From JBLHUT01 sp047629975 (GTDB lineage: Bacteria; Pseudomonadota; Alphaproteobacteria; Rhodobacterales; Rhodobacteraceae), in assembly GCA_047629975.1 (NCBI GenBank), contig JBLHUT010000177.1:1-7739 (forward strand): a stretch of 7,739 nt of DNA, in the 5' to 3' direction. Made by a program: the position numbers and the translations under genes. Within the stretch, counting starts at the first letter, position 1, and every line of letters starts with the position of its first letter. This document shows positions 1 to 5,781 of the stretch, in pieces. The notes beneath the pieces are model-generated. The model made no database searches and had not been told where the DNA came from. It saw only the letters and a program-made list of their open reading frames with translations.

Positions 1-46
1 GAAGCCGCTGCATTTGCGTCTCCGTCAGCCAATAAAGATTGCTCAT
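1..46 (-). CDS. IS5-family transposase, N-terminal fragment (runs off the left edge)
   Basis: Only 15 codons are visible: MSNLYWLTETQMQRL. The pattern M-S-N/D-L-Y/F-W-L-T-x-x-Q-M-x-R-L is the characteristic opening of a group of IS5-family DDE transposases, which catalyse cut-and-paste transposition of their own element. The catalytic residues lie outside the window. Two consecutive ATG codons occur at 49-47 and 46-44. I prefer the second because the G-run of the ribosome-binding site (56-52) is then 5 nt upstream rather than 2, and because family members usually start MSN or MSD. The reading frame is open to the edge, so nothing shows that the gene is broken. Confidence 0.7.
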   Translation of the reverse strand, partial: MSNLYWLTETQMQRL

Positions 47-51
47 CATAT

Positions 52-68
52 CCCCCTAAAACTGGGGG
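52..68 (-). promoter_or_regulatory. Hairpin covering the transposase ribosome-binding site
   Basis: Read on the minus strand, this is CCCCC-AGTTTTA-GGGGG, followed by ATATG and the preferred ATG. The 3' arm is the only Shine-Dalgarno-like sequence for the transposase, so a five-GC-pair stem with a 7-nt loop would hide it in the mRNA. Known insertion sequences such as IS10 and IS50 hide their start signals this way to block translation from read-through transcripts. That this one does the same is inferred from its position. Confidence 0.5.
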
Positions 69-107
69 TCGTGAATCATGACAACGCAATAACCTCAATC
101 AGTTAAT

Positions 108-119
108 GGGTCCTGACCC
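108..119. repeat. Terminal palindrome GGGTC-CT-GACCC of the insertion sequence
   Basis: A perfect 5-bp inverted repeat with a 2-bp centre sits about 60 bp outside the transposase start, where the terminal inverted repeat of an IS5-family element is expected. It fits as part of the transposase-binding end. The matching copy at the other end of the element is outside the window, so this assignment is positional. Confidence 0.5.
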
Positions 120-669
120 TAATAGTCGGCAGAAGTAATAAGGTCCGTCGCACATATTATTTGCTATTTATCGGACGACACAAGCTTCTATCCATCAGCC
201 GCCTTTTGACCGGTGATACTCGATACTATCGCCAAGGCGCACAACATCCCACTCGGGAGCGGCAAGTCAAAATCCGAACAATGTCATGTTGCCCCCTCCC
301 TCACTGATGCTGAATTCGAGCCTGGCGCGGCGCATGCTTTCGTCACTTCTATGGTGCAAAAATAGAGGCAATATGTGCACTTTCCAGTAGCCAAACGTAG
401 GTCACGCAGTTGCTCAAAAATTATGCCTCCCACAATTTCGGCCGCGTATCACAGTTCGCGGCGAGCTTGATTATATCGAGCAACGAAAGCGCCACAAACC
501 ACTGAGGGTGAAGTACTCTCATTTTACCAACGTCAAATAATACGATTGGATAATAACGTGTTCTATATCTGGTACATCAAGACGAATTATTGCCATATAT
601 AGACCTTAGATGGACTTCGCGGGATCATTGCCCCGATTCCGAGACAACTTTACCTCGGTTCACACCGGC
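120..669. other. AT-richer intergenic strip with no recognised gene
   Basis: This 550-bp stretch separates the insertion sequence from the complex I subunit gene. It is clearly poorer in GC than the flanking genes: bases 541-600 are 19/60 G+C against 36/60 for bases 1861-1920 inside uvrB. Stops are frequent in all frames. The longest minus-strand pieces are a 25-codon ORF (596-519) and a 33-codon ORF (522-421) that overlap at ATGA. Neither has a convincing ribosome-binding site or a recognisable product, so I do not call them genes. Near the right end, minus-strand CCGAG/CTCGG arms (658-654 and 643-639) could form a weak hairpin after the neighbouring gene's stop, but no T-run follows. I see no tRNA, CRISPR array or attachment site. 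It may be degenerate or acquired DNA next to the IS. Confidence 0.6.
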
Positions 670-981
670 TTAATGGGTCCAGGCACCGCGACGGTTGGGC
701 GAAAAGTTGTCTGCATATCCCCCCGGGCGCACATTCGGCTTACGGACTTTTGGTTCTGTCACGGTGAAATCAAGCTCTTTGGCGCGCGCATATTCAATCG
801 CGGCTTGCTTGGTCTCGAACGTCAGGCGCACCTGGCTTTGCATATCGTCCGAGCTGGTCCAACCCATCAACGGGTCAACCTCTCGCGCGGTTTGCGGCAC
901 ATAATCCAGAACCCAATGACGGGACTTGCCGGTGCCTGATTGCATTGCCGTCTTTGCGGGCTGAAAGATATGTGCGCGCAT
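670..981 (-). CDS. NADH dehydrogenase (complex I) accessory subunit, NDUFS4-like
   Basis: A complete 103-residue protein of the family named ETC complex I subunit conserved region (PF04800), the bacterial relatives of mitochondrial NDUFS4 (18-kDa subunit). The landmarks are in order: R-A-x-I-x-Q-P-A-K at 2-10, W-V-L near 23-25, DPLMGWTSSDD at 36-46, the VRLTFETKQAA strand and helix at 51-61, and the C-terminal KPNVRPGGYADNF (81-93) and RRGAWTH (97-103). In alphaproteobacteria such as Paracoccus the homologue is a supernumerary subunit on the peripheral arm of complex I; it helps stabilise the NADH-oxidising module and is not itself catalytic. No signal peptide or membrane segment is seen, which fits a cytoplasmic-face subunit. 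The start is supported by GGAG at 991-988, 6 nt upstream of ATG. It stands alone, away from any nuo cluster, and is divergent from uvrB. Confidence 0.88.
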   Translation of the reverse strand: MRAHIFQPAKTAMQSGTGKSRHWVLDYVPQTAREVDPLMGWTSSDDMQSQVRLTFETKQAAIEYARAKELDFTVTEPKVRKPNVRPGGYADNFSPNRRGAWTH

Positions 982-1008
982 GGAAAACTCCGTTCAAAAC
1001 TGTTCCAA

Positions 1009-1037
1009 GCTTTAGGCAAAACATGTGACGCAATCAA
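1009..1037 (-). promoter_or_regulatory. Candidate promoter for the NDUFS4-like gene
   Basis: On the minus strand TTGATT (1037-1032) and TAAAGC (1014-1009) are separated by exactly 17 nt, and the -10-like hexamer lies 27 nt before the start codon. The -35 matches the sigma-70 consensus at 4 of 6 positions, but the -10 is poor. It is the best spaced pair I could find in the 982-1171 spacer. Confidence 0.28.
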
Positions 1038-1111
1038 CCCGCCAAAGCGTCGCGATCGCCTGCGCGTGCAACATGCGGCATGACCCGAACACTCGCAGGG
1101 TGCGGTAGATC

Positions 1112-1122
1112 GGCACTGTGCC
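1112..1122. repeat. Dyad GGCAC-T-GTGCC in the divergent spacer
   Basis: A perfect 5-bp inverted repeat around a single central T lies 50 bp before the uvrB start codon, between the two divergent genes. Its position would suit an operator or a leader hairpin for uvrB. A dyad this short can also arise by chance in GC-rich DNA. Confidence 0.2.
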
Positions 1123-1156
1123 TTGAATTGAGCGCCAAAGACAGCAATTTGACACC

Positions 1157-1163
1157 AAAGGAG
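1157..1163 (+). promoter_or_regulatory. uvrB ribosome-binding site (AAAGGAG)
   Basis: AAAGGAG ends 8 nt before the ATG at 1172. It is a near-ideal Shine-Dalgarno sequence and supports the start that gives UvrB its extra N-terminal residues, instead of a downstream start close to where E. coli UvrB begins. Confidence 0.7.
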
Positions 1164-1171
1164 CTGTTTCC

Positions 1172-3388
1172 ATGTCCGATCCGATTCTCGACCTCCCGAC
1201 TGTGACTGCCCTCAAGGAGCCGGTCCTGAATGCGCCTGCCCCCGACGTGCGGCACCGCGAAAAGCTGGAAGGTGGACACAGCTTTGTCATGCACACCGAC
1301 TTTACCGCCGCCGGCGACCAGCCAAACGCCATCAGGGACATCACCGCCGGCGTGCTCGCCGGAGAACGCGATCAGGTCCTGTTGGGGGCCACAGGCACAG
1401 GAAAGACATTCACGATGGCGCGGGTCATCGAGGAAACCCAGCGCCCGGCAATCATTCTGGCTCCGAACAAGACGCTTGCCGCACAGCTTTACGGCGAATT
1501 CAAAGGCTTCTTTCCCGATAATGCGGTGGAATACTTTGTCAGCTATTACGACTATTACCAGCCGGAGGCCTATGTCGCGCGCTCCGACACCTACATCGAG
1601 AAAGAATCCCAGATCAACGAACAGATCGACCGGATGCGCCACTCTGCCACCCGCGCGCTTCTGGAGCGGGACGATGTGATCATCGTGGCTTCGGTGTCGT
1701 GCATTTACGGCATCGGCTCGGTTGAAACCTACGGGGCCATGACGCAGGAACTGCATGTCGGCAAGGAGTATGACCAGCGCAAGGTCATGGGCGACCTGAT
1801 CGCCCAGCAGTACAAGCGCAACGATCACGGCTTCCAGCGCGGCACGTTCCGGGTGCGGGGCGATGCGGTTGAAATCTGGCCCGCTCACCTGGACGATCGC
1901 GCGTGGCGGCTTTCGTTTTTTGGCGAAGAGCTGGAAAGCCTGACCGAATTCGACCCCCTGACCGGGGCCAAAACCGGCACCTTCGACAAGGTCAGGATTT
2001 ATGCAAACAGCCATTACGTCACCCCGCGCCCAACGATGCAACAGGCTGTGATCTCGATCAAGAAAGAGCTTAGGATGCGGCTTGACCAGCTTGTGAGCGA
2101 GGGCAAACTGCTGGAGGCACAACGGCTTGAGCAGCGCACGAATTTCGACATCGAGATGATGGAGGCCACAGGCGTGTGCAACGGGATCGAGAATTACAGC
2201 CGCTACCTGACAGGGCGCGCCCCCGGCGAGCCGCCCCCCACCCTGTTCGAGTTCATCCCCGACAATGCCATCGTGTTTGCCGACGAATCCCACGTCTCGG
2301 TGCCGCAGATCGGCGGGATGTACAAAGGCGACTTCCGACGCAAGATGACGCTGGCCGAACACGGCTTCCGGCTGCCGTCGTGCATGGACAACCGCCCCCT
2401 GAAGTTCGAGGAATGGGACGCCATGCGCCCGCAATCGGTCTTCGTGTCGGCCACCCCCGCAAAGTGGGAAATCGAACAGACCGGCGGCGTGTTCATCGAA
2501 CAGGTGATCCGCCCCACCGGCCTGCTTGATCCGGTGATCGAGATCAGGCCCGTCGACACGCAAGTCGACGACGTGATGGACGAGATCCGCAAGGTCGCCG
2601 CCTCGGGTTTCCGGACACTTGTGACGACCCTGACCAAACGCATGGCCGAGGACCTGACCGAGTATCTGCATGAACAAGGCGTGCGCGTGCGGTACATGCA
2701 CTCGGATATCGACACGATCGAGCGGATCGAGATTTTGCGCGATTTGCGTCTGGGAGCGTTTGATGTGCTGATCGGGATCAACCTGCTGCGCGAGGGGCTC
2801 GATATTCCCGAATGTAGTCTTGTGGCGATCCTTGATGCCGACAAAGAGGGCTTTTTGCGCTCTGAAACCTCGTTGATCCAGACCATCGGCCGCGCTGCGC
2901 GAAATGTCGACGGGCGGGTGATCATGTATGCCGACCGCATCACCGGCTCGATGCAGCGCGCAATCGACGAGACCGACCGGCGGCGCAAACGGCAAATGGC
3001 GTATAACATCGAACACGGGATCACGCCCACAACCGTCAAGAAAAACGTCGATGATATCCTGTCGGGTCTCTACAAAGGGGACGTGGACATGAACCGCGTC
3101 ACAGCCAAGATCGACAATCCTCTGGCGGGGGGGAACCTGAAAACCGTGCTGGACGGGCTGCGCACGGATATGCGCAAAGCTGCTGAAAACCTTGAATTCG
3201 AAGAAGCCGCGCGCCTGCGCGACGAGGTCAAACGCCTTGAAGTGGTCGAAATGACCATTGCCGATGATCCCATGGCGCGCCAGTTTGCTGTGGCAAAAGC
3301 AGCCGAGGATGCTCAAAAAAGCTCGGGGCGGTCAACTGCCGGACGGGGCGGGATGCGCGGCGGGGTCAAACGCCGCGGTAAAAAATGA
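1172..3388 (+). CDS. uvrB: Excinuclease ABC subunit B (UvrB), nucleotide excision repair helicase
   Basis: UvrB receives damaged DNA from UvrA, verifies the lesion by ATP-driven strand opening, and recruits UvrC for the two incisions in the cytoplasm. The signature motifs are all present: Walker A GATGTGKT at 72-79, the damage-clamping beta-hairpin with YYDYY at 125-129, Walker B-type DESH at 371-374, SAT at 426-428, the helicase motif QTIGRAARN at 570-578, and a C-terminal UVR motif at about 656-690 (NLEFEEAARLRDEVKRLE), which contacts UvrC. At 738 residues it is longer than E. coli UvrB (673). The difference is an N-terminal lead-in of about 40 residues before HTDFTAAGDQP and a basic Gly/Arg/Lys tail (719-738). 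The gene is monocistronic in this window, divergent from the complex I subunit gene and convergent with glmM. No canonical alphaproteobacterial SOS box (GTTC-N7-GTTC) is visible upstream. Confidence 0.97.
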   Translation: MSDPILDLPTVTALKEPVLNAPAPDVRHREKLEGGHSFVMHTDFTAAGDQPNAIRDITAGVLAGERDQVLLGATGTGKTFTMARVIEETQRPAIILAPNKTLAAQLYGEFKGFFPDNAVEYFVSYYDYYQPEAYVARSDTYIEKESQINEQIDRMRHSATRALLERDDVIIVASVSCIYGIGSVETYGAMTQELHVGKEYDQRKVMGDLIAQQYKRNDHGFQRGTFRVRGDAVEIWPAHLDDRAWRLSFFGEELESLTEFDPLTGAKTGTFDKVRIYANSHYVTPRPTMQQAVISIKKELRMRLDQLVSEGKLLEAQRLEQRTNFDIEMMEATGVCNGIENYSRYLTGRAPGEPPPTLFEFIPDNAIVFADESHVSVPQIGGMYKGDFRRKMTLAEHGFRLPSCMDNRPLKFEEWDAMRPQSVFVSATPAKWEIEQTGGVFIEQVIRPTGLLDPVIEIRPVDTQVDDVMDEIRKVAASGFRTLVTTLTKRMAEDLTEYLHEQGVRVRYMHSDIDTIERIEILRDLRLGAFDVLIGINLLREGLDIPECSLVAILDADKEGFLRSETSLIQTIGRAARNVDGRVIMYADRITGSMQRAIDETDRRRKRQMAYNIEHGITPTTVKKNVDDILSGLYKGDVDMNRVTAKIDNPLAGGNLKTVLDGLRTDMRKAAENLEFEEAARLRDEVKRLEVVEMTIADDPMARQFAVAKAAEDAQKSSGRSTAGRGGMRGGVKRRGKK
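3356..3377 (+). other. GC-rich hairpin in the last codons of uvrB
   Basis: CGCGGCG (3356-3362) and CGCCGCG (3371-3377) form a perfect 7-bp stem around an 8-nt loop, just before the uvrB stop. In the uvrB transcript it is followed by an A-run, not a U-run. In the glmM transcript, U6 comes before the stem instead of after it. It therefore does not look like an intrinsic terminator in either direction, but it could act as a 3'-end stabilising or exonuclease-stop structure. It may also simply reflect the Arg/Gly-rich codons of the UvrB tail. Confidence 0.35.
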
Positions 3389-4741
3389 TCAGGTGGTCTT
3401 GAGGGCCGCCTCGACGGCGCTCGTGATGCTGCTCACAACCTCGTCGAGCATCGCTTCGTCGTCGCATTCCGCCATCACCCTGATAAGCGGCTCGGTGCCC
3501 GACTTGCGGATCAGCAGACGCCCCTTGCCCACCAGCCGTGCCTCGGCATCGGCGATCGCCGCCTGAACGGCGCGGTGCGACAACGGCGCCTGACCCGCAG
3601 TGAACCGCACATTCCTGAGCAATTGGGGAAACCGCTCGAAAGACGTGGCAAGGCTTGAAGCCGCAAGACCGGTTTCCGACATCGCCGCCAGAAACTGCAA
3701 CCCCGCAATCAGCCCGTCACCGGTTGTTGCATAATCGGTCATCACGATATGGCCCGATTGCTCGCCGCCCAGATTATAGCCCCCTGCCCGCATCCGTTCG
3801 ACCACATAACGGTCGCCGACCGGCGTGCGCTCCAACCGCAGGCCACGTCCCTCAAGAAACCGTTCGAGCCCGAGGTTCGACATCACCGTCGCCACCAAAG
3901 TCCCGCCGCGCAATCGCCCCTCATCGGCCCAGCGCGTCGCCAAAAGCGCCATGATCTGGTCGCCATCCGCAACAGCACCGTTTTCGTCGATGATCATCAC
4001 GCGGTCGGCATCCCCGTCCAGACAGATCCCGACATCCGCACCGTGCGCCACGACCGCCGCGGCCGCGGTCTCGACATGGGTCGAGCCGCAATTCAGGTTG
4101 ATGTTCGTGCCGTCCGGCGAGGTGCCAATTGCCACGACATCGGCGCCAAGTTCCCACAGGACCTCTGGCGCGGTCCGGTAGGCGGCACCGTTCGCGCAAT
4201 CCACCACAACCTTCAGACCGGTCAGCCGGCGGTCAACGGGAAACGTCGATTTCGCCCGCTCGACGTAGCGGTGCAGCCCGTCGTTGATCCGCCTGGCCCG
4301 CCCGATATTCGGCGCAGCAGCAAGCGTGACACCCGTCGCCACAAGCGCCTCTATCTCGGCCTCGGCCTCGTCGGACAACTTGAACCCGTCGGGGCCGAAA
4401 AACTTGATGCCGTTATCTTCGGCGGGATTGTGCGAGGCGGAGATCATAATCCCAAGGTCGGCACGCATGGACCGCGTCAGGTAGCCCACGGCCGGTGTCG
4501 GCACCGGCCCCAGCAACAAAACGTTCATCCCCGTAGAGGTCAGCCCCGCCGTCAAAGCATTCTCGAACATATAGCCCGACAGGCGCGTATCCTTGCCGAT
4601 GACCACCCGGTGACCATTGGTCCCGTCCTGCCGGAAGTACCGCCCCGCAGCCGCCCCGAGCCGCAGCGCAAGTTCGGCCGTCATCGGGTGGGAGTTTGCA
4701 CGCCCGCGCACACCATCGGTGCCAAAAAGATCTCTGTTCAT
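3389..4741 (-). CDS. glmM: Phosphoglucosamine mutase GlmM
   Basis: GlmM interconverts glucosamine-6-phosphate and glucosamine-1-phosphate, the step before UDP-GlcNAc and hence peptidoglycan and lipopolysaccharide. The 450-residue protein has the family's usual length and all four active-site elements: the phosphoserine loop SASHNP at 101-106 (catalytic Ser103), the Mg2+ loop DGDADR at 242-247, the sugar-specificity loop GEQSGH at 326-331, and the phosphate-binding loop RKSGTEPLIRV at 412-422. It opens with the typical MNRDLFGTDGVRG. I chose the ATG at 4741 over an in-frame one at 4801 because the extra 20 residues lack homology, lie inside folP, and GGGAG sits 5 nt before 4741. The ATG shares its A with the folP stop (TGATG), so it is the last gene of the folB-folP-glmM unit. 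It is active after phosphorylation of the serine, as known for the family. Confidence 0.96.
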   Translation of the reverse strand: MNRDLFGTDGVRGRANSHPMTAELALRLGAAAGRYFRQDGTNGHRVVIGKDTRLSGYMFENALTAGLTSTGMNVLLLGPVPTPAVGYLTRSMRADLGIMISASHNPAEDNGIKFFGPDGFKLSDEAEAEIEALVATGVTLAAAPNIGRARRINDGLHRYVERAKSTFPVDRRLTGLKVVVDCANGAAYRTAPEVLWELGADVVAIGTSPDGTNINLNCGSTHVETAAAAVVAHGADVGICLDGDADRVMIIDENGAVADGDQIMALLATRWADEGRLRGGTLVATVMSNLGLERFLEGRGLRLERTPVGDRYVVERMRAGGYNLGGEQSGHIVMTDYATTGDGLIAGLQFLAAMSETGLAASSLATSFERFPQLLRNVRFTAGQAPLSHRAVQAAIADAEARLVGKGRLLIRKSGTEPLIRVMAECDDEAMLDEVVSSITSAVEAALKTT

Positions 4742-5781
4742 CACGTCTCCCAAGAAGGCCGGTGTTCCGGAACGTAACAGCCAGACGAAACCGCCGCCCA
4801 CAATCGCATCGCCTGCAGGCTTTCATCACTATCATGGACCCGCAGCACCTGCACACCCTGTGCCGCGCCGTGCACGGCAATGGCCAAAGAGCCCGCAACA
4901 CGCCCGTCGGCCTGTGGCGCCTGTCCGATCGTACCGATGAACCGTTTGCGTGATGCCCCCAGCAAAACAACGCAGCCCAGCGCGTGAAACAGGCTGATCC
5001 GTTGCAACAGCACAAGGTTGTGGGACAGGGTTTTGCCAAACCCTATACCGGGATCAACCATGATCCGGCTCCGCGCGATACCCGCCTTTTCGGCCACCGC
5101 AATGCGCGCCGCGAGATAATCGTACACATCCAGCAAAACATCGTCGTACTGCGGCGCAACCTGCATATTCTGCGGTGTGCCCTGTGCGTGCATCAAACAC
5201 ACCGGCGCGTTGGCCGCTGCAACCACCCCCCCAAGCGCAGGGTCATGGGAAAAGGCGGAAACGTCATTGACGATGGTCGCCCCCGCCTGCAACGCCGCGT
5301 GCGCCACCGCTGATTTTCGGGTATCAATCGAGACAGGCCGCGTGATGCCTTGCGCACGCAGGGCCGCAATGACCGGTGCCGTTCGGGCGATCTCTGTCTC
5401 GTCGGGCACAACTTCAGCCCCCGGGCGGGTGGATTCCCCCCCGATGTCAAGAATATCACAGATTTCAGCCAACCGCGCAGCCTGTGCCAGCGCAAGACCC
5501 GCATCGTGGAATTTGCCACCGTCGGAAAAACTGTCGGGTGTGACGTTCAAAATGCCCATCAGCCGCGGTGCGTCCCACGTCACTCCGGCCATCGCAGCAC
5601 GGGGGGCGGTCAATCGCAAAAGCGTCTCTTGCGGGGTCTGTGACGCCGCAATCACCTGTGCCGGCCTCCCCCGTTCAAGCCGCTCGACATGCGAAAACCA
5701 CGCCCAGCCCCCTGCAAGTGTCAGTGCGCCGTCCGGGCGGGCCGGGTCGGTCTGCACAAGTGGCCGGTAATAGACGCTCAT
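4741..5781 (-). CDS. folP: Dihydropteroate synthase FolP
   Basis: FolP condenses 6-hydroxymethyl-7,8-dihydropterin diphosphate with p-aminobenzoate to give 7,8-dihydropteroate; it is the target of sulfonamides. The 346-residue protein shows the TIM-barrel signatures in order: GILNVTPDSFSDGG at 76-89, DIGGESTRPGA at 112-122, SIDTRK at 151-156, NDVSA at 172-176, MHAQGTPQNMQ at 197-207, DPGIGFGKT at 243-251, GASRKRFIG at 275-283 and RVHD at 314-317. About 70 residues precede the first catalytic strand, longer than in E. coli FolP; this lead region contains no motif I recognise. The start codon overlaps the folB stop as ATGA, and the only upstream purine stretch (TGGA) touches the ATG, so translation probably depends on ribosomes finishing folB. 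Its stop overlaps the glmM start. Confidence 0.95.
   Translation of the reverse strand: MSVYYRPLVQTDPARPDGALTLAGGWAWFSHVERLERGRPAQVIAASQTPQETLLRLTAPRAAMAGVTWDAPRLMGILNVTPDSFSDGGKFHDAGLALAQAARLAEICDILDIGGESTRPGAEVVPDETEIARTAPVIAALRAQGITRPVSIDTRKSAVAHAALQAGATIVNDVSAFSHDPALGGVVAAANAPVCLMHAQGTPQNMQVAPQYDDVLLDVYDYLAARIAVAEKAGIARSRIMVDPGIGFGKTLSHNLVLLQRISLFHALGCVVLLGASRKRFIGTIGQAPQADGRVAGSLAIAVHGAAQGVQVLRVHDSDESLQAMRLWAAVSSGCYVPEHRPSWET
4747..4751 (-). promoter_or_regulatory. glmM ribosome-binding site inside folP
   Basis: GGGAG lies 5 nt upstream of the glmM ATG, within the last codons of folP. It fixes the glmM start at 4741 and indicates that glmM can bind ribosomes itself as well as receive them through the TGATG overlap. 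Confidence 0.55.

Larger units (their letters stand above)
1..119 (-). mobile_element. End of an IS5-family insertion sequence (IS427-like), cut by the window edge
   Basis: The stretch holds the first codons of a transposase reading leftward, preceded by a roughly 60-bp untranslated leader and a GGGTC-CT-GACCC palindrome that probably marks the outer end of the element. The encoded N-terminus (MSNLYWLTETQMQRL) resembles the start I recall for IS5-family transposases of the IS427 group, which are common in Rhodobacterales. The exact outer boundary is inferred: bases 119/120 fit because the palindrome ends there and is followed by TAAT, compatible with the short TA-type target duplications of this group. 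The other end and the duplicated target lie outside the window, so an intact element cannot be told from a remnant. Confidence 0.72.

Noticed and set aside
421..596. Two overlapping small minus-strand ORFs of 25 and 33 codons
   Set aside because: The ATGA overlap is suggestive, but there is no clear ribosome-binding site, no recognisable protein and many stops around them. I therefore mention them only within the intergenic entry.
103..680. An 11-bp direct repeat, TTAATGGGTCC, at 103-113 in the IS end and at 670-680 at the 3' end of the complex I subunit gene
   Set aside because: Several 11-bp matches are expected by chance in a window this long, and the second copy is simply the conserved C-terminal Trp-Thr-His codons plus the stop.
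610..939. A 109-codon plus-strand frame over the complex I subunit gene
   Set aside because: It overlaps the well-supported NDUFS4-like gene on the other strand and encodes nothing recognisable.
1052..1059. The palindrome GCGATCGC in the uvrB upstream spacer
   Set aside because: It is an 8-bp palindrome of GC-rich DNA occurring once here, with no partner site or other sign of function.
1123..1151. TTGAAT with AATTTG 17 nt later as a uvrB promoter
   Set aside because: The -10 hexamer is too far from consensus to support a call.
1034..3316. A 760-codon open frame on the minus strand opposite uvrB
   Set aside because: It lies wholly antisense to an unmistakable uvrB, has a composition typical of the complement of GC-rich codons (His, Arg, Asp and Gly rich) and shows no recognisable domain. 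It is a shadow frame.
3749..4777. A 342-codon open frame on the plus strand opposite glmM
   Set aside because: It is antisense to a fully conserved glmM, rich in Arg, Pro and His, has no ribosome-binding site I would accept and no known motif.
4742..4801. A 20-residue longer GlmM starting at 4801
   Set aside because: The added residues lie inside folP and match nothing in GlmM, whereas the ATG at 4741 has a ribosome-binding site and begins the canonical MNRDLFGTDG.
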